NCBI GenBank assembly: GCA_902729315.2 | Contig: LR746269.1 | Coordinates: 8,034,231 to 8,098,230, forward strand | DNA: 64,000 nt | Direction of reading: 5' to 3' | Source: Spirodela intermedia | Lineage: Eukaryota > Streptophyta > Magnoliopsida > Alismatales > Araceae | Part shown: positions 46,154 through 59,600 of the stretch, piece by piece | Numbering within the stretch: the first letter of the stretch is position 1 | How the letters are laid out: every line of letters starts with the position of its first letter | The notes under the pieces: generated by a model | What the model saw: the letters and a program-made list of their open reading frames with translations, nothing else | What the model was told of the DNA's origin: nothing | Databases searched by the model: none | Translations under genes and position numbers: made by a program

Positions 46154-49100
46154 TTAGGACATCATCTCCAGAGCCTCTCTGGTTTGCCCGAGGATGTTGA
46201 ACACGGTGGCGGCGATGTGCGACGGTGTCAGGCCGGCCTCCGCCAGCTGATCCCCCGGTGCGCCGTGCTCGATGTACCGGTCGGGGAGAACTATTGGCCT
46301 CCACTGCACACAGAAAGAGAAAGAGAGAGATCGACTCATCATCAGCTGCTGCCACCGCCAACATCGGCCGGAGATCGCCGTGAATGGATTAATTACCTTG
46401 GTGGCACCGTCGAGGAGGCCGGAGAGGGCCATGTACTGGGCGACGTGGGAGCCGAACCCGCCGATTGATCCCTCCTCCACGGTGATGATGACCTCGTGGG
46501 ATTTGGCCAGGCGGCGAACGAGCGCTTGGTCCAGAGGCTTGCAGAAGCGCGCATCCGCCACCGTCACCTTCAGCCCGGTCTTCTCCACCAGCGCCGCCGC
46601 CGCCAGGCAGCTCTGCACGGCGGTGCCGTAGCCCAGCAAGGCCACCCGCTCGCCCTCAACGAGAATTCTCCCCCTCCCAATCTGCCAAAGGACCGACAGA
46701 GTTAACTTACAACATGCAAAGCTGCTGCCGAAGGGTTTAATTGCAGGTACTACCACCGACCTCTAAAGGGATCCCCTTGTTTCCGGGTGGAAGCGGCACG
46801 CCGATGCCGTTGCCCCTCGGGTAGCGGAAGCACGAGGGGCGGTCAGTGATGGCGGCGGCGGTGGCCACCATGTGGAACAGCTCGGCCTCGTCGGAGGGGG
46901 CCATCACCACCATGTTCGGCAGGCACGCCATGTAGGTGACGTCAAAGGAGCCCGAATGGGTCGGGCCGTCGGCTCCGACGAGCCCCGCCCGGTCCATCGC
47001 AAACCTCACCGGCAGCTTCTGCAGGTCCACGTCGTGGATCACCTGGTACATACACAACCAAGGGACCATGTCTTCAGACTTTTCTTCCAAGAAGAGCATT
47101 TTTTTTTCGTTTTCTTTGAGAAGAATTGAAGGGATGGGATGGATATGGGCACCTACCTGATCGTAAGCCCGCTGAAGGAAAGAGGAGTATATGGCGCAGA
47201 AGGGTTTCACGCCCTCGCAAGCCAGGCCTGCTGCAAAGGTGACGGCGTGCTGCTCTGCTATCCCCACATCGAAGCACCTGTCGGGGAAGCGCCGCTGGAA
47301 GAGGTTCATCCCTGTTCCGCCTCCCATGGCCGCATGGATGGCAACTATGTCCGTATCTGCCTCCGCCTCGGCTATCAGTGCATCCGCAAAGTAGTTGGTG
47401 TAGGACTGCGTGAGGGAGCTGGACTTGAATTGCTTCCCCGTTGCTGGATCAAACTTTGCCACTCCTGCGAGCAAACGAATCCCACCACGAAATCATCATC
47501 ATCATCATCATCATTATCATCATTCATCATCATTGCTTCCATCTCTTCAGTGTCCCAGAAACATGTTCTTCTCAACTTACCGTGGTACTTGTCGGCGGCC
47601 TTCTCGGCGTAGGGATAGCCCCGGCCTTTCTCGGTCACGACGTGGATGAGCACGGGGCCCGTGGTCTTGGTGCTCTTTACCTCCTTGAGGATGGTGATGA
47701 GGTCGTCCATGTTGTGGCCATCGACGGGGCCGATGTAGTAGAGGCCGAGCTCTTCGAACAGGGTTGAGCCAGACCCACTGATCATCCCACGAGCATACTC
47801 ATCAACCTTTGCAGCTAACTCGTGCATTGACCCGCCAATCTGCTTCGTTACTCCCTGGTGCGTTGGAGGAAGAAGATCATTAAAAAAATGAAATGAAATA
47901 ACAATTTCTCATTTTTTGTGCCAGATAACGGGAGATCTTCATCACCCTCAATAATATACAGTAAGTGGAGCCATTGGTTGGGTGTGGTGGCTTACTTTGG
48001 CGACCTCTCTCAGCTCCCGAAGAGGTCTACTGGACTGGAGTCTGCTGAGGGCGCTGCTCAGAGCCCCAACCGGAGGTGCCGGGCCATCAAGAGTGGCAGT
48101 GGGCAAGGAAACCTGCTTGTTGTCATTCAGAATGACGATCATGTCCGAGTCAAGGTAGCCGGCATTGTTCATTGCCTCGTAGGCCTGCCCAGCAGTCATG
48201 GCCCCATCGCCGATGACGGCGATCACATTGTTCTTCCTCCCCTTCAGGTCCCTCCCCACCGCCATCCCTGCATTTCCCCACAGAAGAAGAGATAAATCGT
48301 GAGACCAGAATTTCATACCCTCTGCTCCCCCCTCGTCACTTCATGGGGAAGAGCTTAATTTTCTTGGGGAGAGATAGAGAAGGATTAGGTACCCAAGGCT
48401 GCTGAGATGCTTGTGGAGCTGTGCCCGGTTCCAAAGGCGTCGTACTCGCTCTCTGCACGCTTAGTGAATCCAGAGAGCCCATCCGTCTGTCTCATGGTGG
48501 GCATCTTGTCGCGCCTTCCAGTCAGGATTTTGTGTGGGTATGACTGCAAGACCAACCGGCTCTCAGTGTCACTCCTCAAAATGACTTCACTGTGATTTCT
48601 ATTTTTTCTTTAATTGATTGTCGTTACATCATAAATAAATAATAATAAACTATAATCATAATTAAGTATAATAATCAAAAATAATAATAATACAATAAAT
48701 AAAATAAAATAGCAATAGAAGGGCTTTGTGGAGGGAGAGAAGAGAGGACCTGGTGCCCGACATCCCACAGGATCTTGTCCTGTGGAGTGTTGAAGACGAA
48801 ATGAAGGGCCACAGTTAGCTCCACGACGCCAAGGCTTGAGCCGAGGTGGCCACCTGTTTTTGATACATTGAAGATGACATCGGAGCGCAGCTCCTCGGCG
48901 AGTTGTTTCAGCTCCTTCAAGAGGTCAAACGAAAAAAATTGGAAAAAAAATTAAGATAAGTCTGAGCTTCCCTCTCCTCGAATCCCTGCAGAAAAGATCG
49001 AGTAGGGCATGTAAGAATTTACCTTGACTGACAGATTTTTCATGTGGATAGGATAGTTAATGGTGTCCAACAGAGGGGTAGGAGGCCTCTGCGAATGATA

Positions 49101-49672
49101 CTCCCCTCTGTCTGAAAGTGATGCAACGATGCATGGCCTTCTTCTAACCTGCAAGCCAGAGACGAGGAACGCTGTGAATTGAATGGCACTACGGATAACC
49201 AGGAACTCGAAATTCAGCGGAGATCTGGCAGGAGGATGAGGAAAAGAAGAGAAATAAATGAACAATTCGGAAGTTTTCCTCTCGAGAGAAATGAGCCGAA
49301 TGCAGGGTTCAACGCCAAAATCTGGAGTCCCGAACAAGTCTTCCTGTAGTTCCATGGAGGCAGGAGCAACCAGATAGTCCACAGTAGGACTCCATGGAAC
49401 GAGGCATCTCCTCCACGGGAGGTCATAGAACCTCAGAATCACGGAAGACATGGAGCCGAACGAGGCCGAGCCAGGCAGCAGAGTTTGAAGGAAGGAGGAG
49501 TCCAAAAACTAACCTTTAGGAGCTTGGACTGCTGATGCTGCTGCTGCGGCTGGAGGACATCAGCCCCTTCTCCGAGCAAGAGGGAGTGAGAGGAGAAGAG
49601 GGCGGACTTGTGGGTATCCGAAGCCGCTGCCCTAAGCAAATGGCAGGGGAAAGAGGCCGTGGAGAGAGCCAT
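46154..49672 (-). CDS. DXS1: DXS, 1-deoxy-D-xylulose-5-phosphate synthase, plastid
   Basis: Ten exons on the minus strand: 49672-49514, 49148-49023, 48914-48750, 48543-48393, 48267-47996, 47854-47581, 47464-47157, 47042-46761, 46681-46397, 46303-46154. They sum to 723 codons plus TAA, as usual for plant DXS, with GT-AG introns and closing phases. The enzyme condenses pyruvate and glyceraldehyde 3-phosphate to DXP with loss of CO2, the entry step of the MEP pathway in the plastid stroma. The N-terminus [13 protein letters not shown] is Ser/Ala-rich and fits a transit peptide; mature sequence starts near [20 protein letters not shown]. The thiamine diphosphate motif [12 protein letters not shown] is at about residues 220-231 with NDN downstream, and the catalytic Glu of [10 protein letters not shown] is E453. 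Strong similarity throughout suggests the housekeeping clade 1 (CLA1/DXS1); the clade is inference. The donor after GIPLE (46761) was chosen over a nearby GT because only it keeps phase with [10 protein letters not shown]. Confidence 0.96.
47492..47534 (+). repeat. (ATC)n microsatellite in DXS intron 6
   Basis: About twelve ATC/CAT triplets with small interruptions lie between exons 47854-47581 and 47464-47157 of DXS. Read on the minus strand they give Asp-rich codons, which inflates the apparent open frame there. Confidence 0.93.
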
Positions 49673-50216
49673 CGGCGGCAGACCAGTCGGCGGTGGACAC
49701 TTTCCCAAGCAGAACTCTCGGAGGGAGGGAGGATCAAGCAATCCAAATCCGGTTCAGGAGGAAGAACCAGAAACCAGGCGATGGCGTAATCGCCCTCCCG
49801 GAGCCCTAATCGGAGAGGAGGAGGTAGCTAGTGGGAAGCAGCAACCTGTGGCTGGGGTTATATCCACGGCGCTCTAATAGCAACCCCGACCTGCCATTTC
49901 CGGGCGCCCCCTTTCCCTCCGCAGCTCCGCAGATCCCCCGATTGGGCCACGTCGAACGGATGGATTTCCAGTAGATAAAGCCGACGCCAGTCTGATATCT
50001 TCTCTCCCAAATGAAGAGGATCGATGGATCTTGGAAAAGTTCCGACAGAGATCGCACCAGACGCCGTAGGGACCCCCAGCGGGCTCCGTGGACTGGTGGA
50101 CAAGTGGACGAGAATCGACGAGGCTCCACCGTCCTCCTCCGCGGCCGGCGGCGGGTCCCACGGTGGCGCCACCACAAGATTTACCCTGCTCGCCCCATTG
50201 AAGAGCCGTCGGAAGA

Positions 50217-50715
50217 GGTGATTAATGCAGGCGATGAACAGATCCGGCCACCACCTTCGAATCAGATCGCGGAATTGCTCCTCGTTAGCAGGAATCGCCA
50301 CTTCTGACGCCTTCCACAGCCTGCTGATTACCCGCAGAGATGACGGATCAGAGGACGCGGCTGGTCTCACGGTGAAGGTTTCACCTAATCGCCATGGAAT
50401 AGTCGCGGGAAGAGGAGATTAAAGCAAAGGATGGACCAATCCAGCCACAACCTTCACATCCGATAGCGGAATTGCTCCTCCTCAGCAGGTATTGCATCAG
50501 AGGGGGCGTCTGGTCCGACGGAGAAGATCTCACCTAGTCGCCATGGAAGAGTCCCTGGAAGAGGAGATTAAAGCTAGGGATGAACCGATCCGGCCACAAC
50601 CTTGACGTCCGATAGCGGCATTGCCTCTCGTCAGCAGGAATTGCCAACAGTGACGCCCTCCACAGCCGGCGGATTACACTTAGAGACGATGGATCAGAGG
50701 AGACAACCCCACCCG
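50217..50715 (+). repeat. Three-copy degenerate tandem repeat in the DXS-SCC3 spacer
   Basis: Copy 1 starts near 50217, copy 2 near 50418 and copy 3 near 50567. Shared blocks include GATCCGGCCAC, GCGGAATTGCTCCTC, TCGCCATGGAA and GAAGAGGAGATTAAAGC. Copies 1 and 3 both carry the GACGCC..CCACAGCC block and GGATCAGAGGA; copy 2 lacks that middle part, so it has an internal deletion. On the minus strand all three read a related peptide (A-I-P-A-x-E-x-Q). Confidence 0.85.
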
Positions 50716-50839
50716 CCGCAAAGCCCTTGCCCTGATTTGACCGGCAGAACGTAAGAGAGAATTAAAGTGAACAGTCAACGACCCAAGTCTTTTGTCGGGT
50801 CAAGTAGGGTTCTACGACTACAACTAGGGTCGGTGGTCG

Positions 50840-51110
50840 CAGCCCTTAACGCGTACCTTCGGTTCGGTCGGTGATCCGAATTAGCCAGCAGAGTTGACCT
50901 TTCACACCCAGGACAAACCGGGTTCTATGACTAATGTCGGTATTGGGTCCCCATACGGGTAAATCGTTTCGGATCCTTTTTTACAGGTTTGGTTTGTAAT
51001 AACGAATCAACCAGCCGAGTTGACTTTTTTATCAGGTCCCTTAACGGGCTCTGTAGCTTCGAATCCTGTTTTAACGGGTATTTTCGGTTCGATTTGTGAT
51101 CCGAAATCTG
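50840..51110 (+). repeat. Degenerate repeats upstream of SCC3
   Basis: Loosely similar blocks recur: TTCGGTTCGGTCGGTGATCC followed by AGCAGAGTTGAC near 50858, GTTTGGTTTGTAATAACG followed by AGCCGAGTTGAC near 50988, and TTCGGTTCGATTTGTGATCC near 51083. Phrases such as GGGTTCTA(C/T)GACTA also repeat. They look like an old tandem array with a period near 110-125 bases. Confidence 0.6.
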
Positions 51111-51355
51111 TATCCAGGGCGTGGTTGTGACAGTGTTGTCTCAGTAAGAGCGGGAAAGGGGAGGAGCGGCTTCTCTGGTTCTCTCAAATTTCTCGAGTTC
51201 TCAAGGATTTCGGCGATGATCCGGGGGGGGACCTCGGTGCTCGTCGGCTTCTGATCAGGGGAGGTCAGCGCTGTTGGATCTTCGGGCTGGTTGGAGTTTT
51301 TTCGCCTTGTGCGGGGTTTTTCCTTCGAATTTGCGTGGAGTTTGGAGCTTCGGTG

Positions 51356-54300
51356 ATGGAGAATGCTGCAGTGGCCTCGGAGACATCCGTCCGCCGATCG
51401 GTCGGTTGTTCCCCCTTTCTCTTCTTCTGGTTTTCTCTTTCTCCTCTGATTTCGGCCGCAGGAGTCGTATCTGCCCTTGAATTCCTTCCTAACTGATCTG
51501 ATTGTGGGGTGCTCGGTGTCCAGAAGAGAGGTAGGGTTTTGGAAGCGGCGACCGCCGAGGGCGTGCCGAGCAAATCGAGTGGTTCGGTTGTGGAGAGGTC
51601 CGCAAGAAACGCCCGGGAGCAGCAGGACCAAGGTTCTGGCGACGACTCTTTTGACGATGACGACACCGTCCCCGATGAGGAGCCCACGCTGAGACCGAAG
51701 CGGAGGCGGGGTGCTGGATACGGCGCCGCGGGAGTGGGGAGAGAGGACTTGAATTTGATGGGTATTGCTCGTGCTTCCCGCTTCTTCTCTCGGCAGAACA
51801 CGTTTCGCGATTTTTAACTTTTTGGCATTTGTGCTTCTGCCCTTCTGCGCTGAAAACTTGTACAGAAGTTGTTAAAAGTGACGGGAAGCTGATCCATGTC
51901 GCGGTCAAACAATGGGTTGAAAGGTATGAGAAAAATGCAATATCTGCCATGGGCGAGCTCTTGATGATGCTTTTCGAGGTGATCTTCTTCCGTGACGTTC
52001 CTTTTTCCTTTGTTTTTGTCTTCGAATTTTTTTGCTGACCTGCCTACGGGTGCAAACAGGCTTGTGGAGCCAAGTATGAACTCGATGCTGACTCCCTTGA
52101 TGAGACCGATGTTGATGATGTTGTGCTGGCACTTGTGGAACTCGCCAGGAACGTATCCTTCAGTAGCTAAAGCCATTTCTCTGAATCTTTTGTGTGCATT
52201 TGCTCAGAGCGTGTGGGACCCTACCATGTTTTTTGCGTTTCATCCATAGACTGAGACTTAACTCAAAATGGTACCCAGGGTGAAGTGGAAGATCTCTACA
52301 ATTCAAAGCTAAAGGAACTCAGGAATTTCAAGGAAAACCTTTCAAGTTTCTGGGATAACTTAGTTCTTGAGTGCCAGAATGGGCCACTATATGACAAGAT
52401 TTTGTTTGAGAAATGCATAGACTATATCATTGCATTGTCATGGTCTGTCCACTCTTCCCTCTTGTCTGTAATACATTTGTTAATATGATAGCTAAATTCA
52501 GTTTTTTACCACTATACTTCAACATCTCTAACATCAGTTTTCACCTTCGCTACGTTTTTAGCACTCCTCCACGAGTTTACCGTCAAGTGGCATCATTGGT
52601 GGGTCTGCAACTTGTAACATCATTTATAGCTATTGCTAAAACATTGGGCACACAACGGGAAACTACACAACGGCAGCTGAATGCTGAGAAGAAAAAGCGA
52701 AATGATGGTCCTCGTGTTGAGTTACTTAACAAAAGGCTGTCTGCAGCTCATGAGAATATAAATGTTTTGGAGGAAATGATGCGAAAAATATTTACAGGGT
52801 GAGTATCTCTGAGATTATTGTTTCTTTCGATGGATTATTTTTTCTTCTCAAGTTTTCACTTTTTATGTTTTTTCTCAAATTTACCTGAAAATTTTGCATG
52901 ATCATGTGTAGGCTATTCATGCATCGTTATCGAGATGTTGACCCCAGTGTCCGGATGTCATGCATCAAAGCTCTTGGTGTCTGGATAGTATCATATCCAT
53001 CACTTTTTTTGCAGGACTTATACTTAAAATATCTTGGTTGGACACTAAACGATAAAGTAAGTTCTGTTTGTCCAAGTTAAATTCTTGATATATAGATATA
53101 TATTTTTTCCTGTTGCTAACCTGGATGTCTATGCACTACTGAAGAGTGCAGTTGTCAGAAAAACATCTGTCCTTGCTTTGCAAAATCTTTATGAAATCGA
53201 CGATAATGTGCCATCACTAAGCCTCTTCACTGAAAGGTTTTGTAACCGAATGATCGAGCTTGCTGATGACATTGATGTTTCTGTGGCTGTGTCTGCAATA
53301 GGTCTTTTGAAACAGTTGTTGAGGTATTTAAACTCTCAATTTTTTTTGTCTCTGCCATGTATTTCTTTTAATGGTGTAACTGAATACTCTCTGATTTTCC
53401 CAGGCACCAGCTCTTGACAGACGATGAATTGGGTCCGCTGTATGATTTACTTATAGATGAGCCACCCTTGATAAGGCGTGCCATTGGAGAGCTAGTGTAT
53501 GATCATTTGATTGCTCAGAAAGTCAGTGGTGCACAATCTGCGTCCAGAGGTAATTGCTGGAATTTATTTGCAGAAGCCGTTGGCGCTTTTATTTCACGTC
53601 ACATGCTTATTGTTGTCGTGGTTTTTTTTGGCAGGGGAAGATGATGAATCATCTGAGGTGCATTTGGGAAGAATGTTGCAAATACTTCGAGAATTTCCCA
53701 CTGATCCCATCTTGAGTGCCTATGTAATTGATGATGTTTGGGATGATATGAAGGCTATGAAAGTATGGTGCATCATATTTCACTTCTTAGTTGTCTTGAC
53801 TAACATAATGAAAATGATGAGATGAGTGTATTTTTTTAAGAAATTATCTTTGTTCGATATCAATTATTTTTTTTCTTGGTTTTTTCATCACTTACTGAGT
53901 TTAGTTTCAAAAACTTATGTTTCTTCAAATCGATCCTCATATTTCTTGTAGGATTGGAAATGCATCGTTTCTATTCTCCTTGATGAGAACCCTATGATTG
54001 ATCTTAATGATGTTGATGCGACAAACCTTGTTAGACTTCTTTATGCATCTGCCAAGAAGGCCGTTGGGGAGAAGATTGTTCCTACCACTGATAATCGAAA
54101 GCCATACAGCAATAAAGCTCAAAAGGTATGCACTCTTTTTTAATGTAAGTACTGAAAAATGTTATGTCTCTTTTATATTTGGGGAGAAAACAATATATTT
54201 GGGAAGAAAATGTACATTTTTATGTCTCTTTTAATATATTGTTTTGTTGGAGACCATTGTGTTTTCATTGTTGTTGAAAACGGTAATTAGTTATCCCTGT

Positions 54301-56655
54301 TTTATTATGCTTTTTTGTTTTTCATGCATTAAAAGGAATTTTTTGAGATATGTAGAGTGAGGGCACTATCTGCTCCAGGACAACTTAGAGTGTTCTTCTC
54401 CTGTTGGAAAATTTATGTCTCATTCTAGGTTTTATGACACCTGATTTCCGCCTTTAGACTTTTCTTGTTCTAGTTCCTTATGGAGTGATCTCTTTCTATA
54501 ATATTATAAGTTTGAAGGGCAGAACTAGAATAACCTATGAGTTTTCTAGTTTATTCCTTGTAATGCCATGTCAGATTATGCCAGTTGCCGCAGTTATTTT
54601 CTTGTTAGCATATGGTGGAGTTCCTCTTGTTTATGACTTTTCCACTTCAAAGCTAGTAATTCAGGAAGTTTATCTGATTACAATAGTGAAGCAGCATGCT
54701 GTTGGTTATTACAGCATTAGCAGGAAGTCTGTTTTCGTTTTTCCAAGCAGAACATGGGGAAATCATCCTACTGCTTTATGATACATATGGTGGTACGACT
54801 GTAGACTTTTGCTCAAATTCTTACTTGCTTGTTATCACATTTCTCAGGAAGCGCTAGAAAATAATAGGCGTGAAATAACTTCAGCCATAATGAAGAGCTA
54901 CCCGCATCTTCTACAAAAATATATTGCAGATAAAGCTAAGGTTTCACCCTTGGTTGAGATTGTTGTCCTTCTGAAATTGGAGCTGTATACTCTAAAGAGA
55001 CAGGAACAGGTACCTTGTCGCCATTTGCATTGTTGGCCTGCCTGTTTCTCACATTTCTGGCTGATTTGTTGTTTTTTTACCTTCTCCAGAATTTTAGAAC
55101 CATTCTCGAGCTTATTTTTGATGCATTCTTTAAACATGGCGAGAAGGATGCACTGAGGTCATGCATTAAAGCTATCACCTTCTGTTCCAGTGAAAGTCAA
55201 GCTGACCTCCAAGATTTTGCTCAAAATAAGTTAAAGGAACTTGAGAATGAGCTGGTAACAAAGCTTAAAATTGCCATGAAAGAAGTAGCGGTACGGGGAA
55301 CATATCCTTTACTCTGTTTTAGACTCATCAATGAGTATTCGATAATGTAAAATATGCATTTGCAGATGGGAGCAGATGAATATTCCCTTTTAGTTAACTT
55401 GAAGCGCCTGTATGAAGTTCAACTGACCAAGTATGTTGCAAGTGATGGCTTATTTGAAGATTTGACAAATACCCTTTCAGGTTTGAGTGACACCGGTGAT
55501 GAGGTATGAACTAAATATTTGCAAGCATATGTGAAGGATTAATTTCTGAGTTTCTCTCTGATGATCATGTGTCCTGTTATCCAGGTTATGGCCTTTCTTC
55601 TTCTCAACATGTACTTGCAAGTAGCTTGGTGTTTGGACTCCATCGATGGTGAAAATCCCAATGATGCATCAGTTCTTGCGGTTCTATCGAAAAGGAATAC
55701 CTTATTTCAACACCTGGAGAGGTTTTTGAATTCCCTTTCTGATGTTAAAGGGAAGGGTAGGAATTTACTTGCTTCCAGGGTAAGGTTCCGATGAGATAGG
55801 CCATGTAGATAGTATTTGCACTTTTTCCTAAGATAACATTTCCATGGGATAATTTGAACCCTCTATTTGCGTAGATCAGCAGTTTCTAAGCTGATTTGCT
55901 TTACTAGGATCGGATTTGGCTTCCCCAATCTGTTTTGACAGGAACCTGACCCCCTGAAAGTTAAAACAAGTAGAAAGATAACTCGCTGGAGAGTGGCTGA
56001 TCTCAGTTCTGCTAGATAAAACAATGGATTGGCTGATTCTTAGCTATGCTTGACCTTTTGTGGCATTTTCGTTCGATGCTCAGGCTTTGCTGTTTGTCAG
56101 CAGGTCTGTCACCGTTGATGGAGAAGAAAATGAGGAAGAAGAGTATTCCAAGAAAAGAAAAGGAAAAAAACGCGTTGAATTGAGGGGAAAATAAATCAAA
56201 AATAAATTAAAATCAAATTCCATCATTCACCACTTCTTCTTATCGTCTGCTTTCTGCTTGTTGTCAAATGTTGATAGCCGTGAACCAAATCATCCCCTCC
56301 CCTGCCATCCTTCCTTGCAGAGAACGTAGTGAGAATCAGAGGAAAGGGGGGGGGTTTGACGACCGTAAGGTTGCTATAATATTTTTAGTGTGAGTCTCAT
56401 TTTAATGAATCTTGAAATTTCTATTATTTTCTCATGAAATTTCATAACTATTCCATCAAAATTATTATAATATTTGTTTTTTTGTGTGAAGTGTCATCTC
56501 CTCCTGTACCAGCTGTTTTGTCTGATTCAATACAATCTGCATTGGGACCAGACCTGGCTGATCAGATTCTGATTCTCAGATTCTTGTACCTTTTGCTCCA
56601 AATAAATTGAAGACAAACTTAGGGTATCGATATATTTCCTTTATTTTAATGATGA

Positions 56656-56696
<41 letters not shown>

Positions 56697-59600
56697 TGAT
56701 GTTGATGGATGAGGATGAAAAATCAGAGGAATGTATGGACAGAGGAAGAGGGAGGTTGGTGAGAGAGCTGATTATAAGTTGCATGATTGATATTATCTGT
56801 CTGAACAAAACCAACAGTGTGGAGCGAGTGACTTTTCACGTGTGGTGTTAGAGGAGGTTGGCTCTGTGGTGTTAGAATGTGGCTTTGGGTGGGATGTCCA
56901 TGGGAATCATGGTCATATGGGTCACTTTTCACGTGTTGGAGTTAACCCAATTTAGAGAGGTAAGGAGACAAGCTCTCTCTCTTACCTTTATGAAAAAAAC
57001 ATTTTTGGGAATGCCTATTGGTAACCAATCAGCTCTCAGGTCGGCTATGGCATGTTGGTGGTGATGTCTATACGATCTCCAGCAGGTAGGAGAAGACAGG
57101 GAAGGTTGGGCGTGATGGAAGAAGAAACTTTTGCTGATTTCATGGCTCTACGAGCGCCAATTGATGTTTGTACTCCGAATGATGCTTGTCCTCGTCTCAT
57201 CTTAGAATAAACCCCTGTTGCTAAAGGATGGATGAATTTCTGGTTTTGGCTTAATGGGGGGGTTATTTGTTGCAATCTATTTGTTTGAGTCGGAACATCT
57301 TTAGATTACCACCCTACTTTACCATGGACTGATAACGAGCACGAAAAGGCATACAACTTTTGAATTGAGAAGCACCAGCTTTGGGAAGAAGGCTATTGCC
57401 ACCTACGTGCCACGGCTTGGACTAGCACTTCAGAAGGTTCTTTGGCTATGGCCAGCCTTATCATGAAGATGAAAAAGGTCAGGAATTGATGAAGGGGGAA
57501 TTAGCAAGGATTGCCCTGGAAGAACTGACAACAAACAGCTTGTACAGGACATCCAGAACCCTGGGTAACGTTATTCATAGAAGTCTGTTCTTTAACGAGT
57601 TTTGGTGATTATTATACTTGAATCTTCGTATAGTGGTGATATCCTAGTCATGTTGATGACCTTGGCTTGGAGCCGGCATTAGATGGCTTGGTTTCCTTGC
57701 AACTATCTGGGCTATTTGGATAGAGCGAAATTGACACGGTTTTAGAAGGAAAAGCGGTATATCTTCCAGGTTTTAAGTGAGCTTGTGAGAAGATGGAGTG
57801 GATAAGATTGAGTAGCTTTAGAAGAGAGTACTCTGCTCTTTTGGTGTTGTGGTCTCTTAATTTCGTTTCTACTTCATGTTAACCAGGGGCAATGATGAAG
57901 TGTATTGTACCTTTTAGGGAGCTCATGGGTTTACACATGCATATATCCGTTCGTTAAGTGATCGATAGTCACCTTTTTAGAAAATCTTTTCTTATTTTTT
58001 ATTTGCTTCAGCCATATTTATGTTGTTTTATAAATGTCTTATTCTTTCCAAGGTTTGCGTCATACTGGCAGAAATGTGGTGCTTGTTCAAAAGGTCCAAG
58101 TATGTATCCACAAAGCTGGAGAATTTAGGGCATTCTCCAAATTATGCTACACTTCAAAAGTTCTGGAAACTCTGTGAGAGACAACTTAATGTTTCAGGTT
58201 GGCTTTGTCAAATGTATTTCCTGCTCTGGTTTTACAAATGTCTTTTTTCTCCTTTCTGTGCTTGGTATGCTCGTAGCATTATATCCTTCCACAATTTGAA
58301 CAACTCCTGTTCATGTGTTATGAAACCAAACTTGATCATCCGTATAGATGAGACAGAAGATGAAGATGCAAATGAAGAATATATCGAGGAGACAAATAGA
58401 GATACCATTGTGATTGCTGCCGCAAAACTTGTAGCCGGTGGTACTGTTTCGAAGGTGAAGGACATAATTTTATGTATTATATGATATTACATCCTAATTT
58501 TTTCTTGGCTTTGTAATAGTCTTTCGAAGTGGAGCAATATTTTGAGGTACATGATTACTTATAAAATTTAAAAGTTGTTTTCGTGTAGCACTGAAGGAGT
58601 GTTTGATTCAAATGTGAATTACTTACGCAGGAAAAAATCAATATCCTTCAAAATTTACGGTTGACACCCATAGTTATGCAGTTGGGCTAATAAGTGCTGT
58701 AGAATGCCTGTAATTATTCTTTTATTGCACTTGTTGATGTTATCTTACTTTTATTACTGGATGTATAACATTTGGGCATCTTTTCTTGGATATGTCAATC
58801 ACGAATGAATCAATATCTATTGTTATATAGCTCACTCTCTTCGTATGTGACATAACTTGTTGAGTACTATGGGACATATGTTTTCTGCTTTCTAATTTAT
58901 TCATTTTTAACCTATTAAAATCGGGTTGACATTGCTATTCTTCATGTAGTAGGTTGGTGTAAGGGGAATCGAATTAAGGTTCTTAAAAACTTTAAGGTTG
59001 CCCCGTCTGATGACTGAAGTCTTATCCTAACTGAGGTTTGATTGGATCAGCTTGTGTTGGGTTGAGTTAGGCTGCTCCCCTCTGCATTGGTTCTTAGTTT
59101 GGTACTGCCAATGGAGGTTGGTACCTCTCAATGAAAGCATGTTAAAATCCGTGAATTTCGGGATGGATGCAATTAAATATCCGAAAGATGTGAATGGTTG
59201 GCTAACCGACCTTGCATTGGAATAATCTCAATTATGCAGCAGAGCTGGCAACTTATTCTGGTCGAAGTGAGGAAACATTTGTCTGGATAAGGCCATTCCC
59301 GACTACAGTCTATATTTCCATTTTTTTAAAAAGCAAATAACTCATCCATCTCAATCCAAACATGTGAAAGTTTGTGTTCTGGAATGCATGCGATAAAATG
59401 CCAGTTGTCAAAGGATTGTCTTAGAAAACTTTCATTGGAATGCTCTCAACCTTGTAGAAATGATTCAGTCACTTGATGCAGGTTATTTTTCTTGGATCCT
59501 TGAATTAATAGCTTCCTGATCCTTGCATACCACGAGCCTATCTGAAAGGTTGATCAAAAGAATCAGATGATAAATTAAAGTATCTCTGCACGCACTGAAA

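Larger units (their letters stand above)
49673..51355. promoter_or_regulatory. Divergent DXS-SCC3 intergenic region (shared upstream DNA)
   Basis: The start codons of DXS (-) and SCC3 (+) are 1.68 kb apart with no other supported gene between. The DXS-proximal half is GC-rich and holds a weak TATA-like GGATATAACC on the minus strand near 49860. The middle (50217-50715) is a three-copy repeat and 50840-51110 a second set of degenerate repeats. The SCC3 leader, GC- and CT-rich, probably starts near 51120. A 170-codon minus-strand frame at 50370-49858 is not recognisable. Confidence 0.4.

Noticed and set aside
46184-47612. Several plus-strand frames of 60-160 codons within DXS
   Set aside because: All are antisense to DXS exons that encode an unmistakable enzyme on the minus strand.
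49858-50370. 170-codon minus-strand frame upstream of DXS
   Set aside because: No recognisable homology, high GC and overlap with the degenerate repeat make a chance frame more likely; noted only within the repeat finding.
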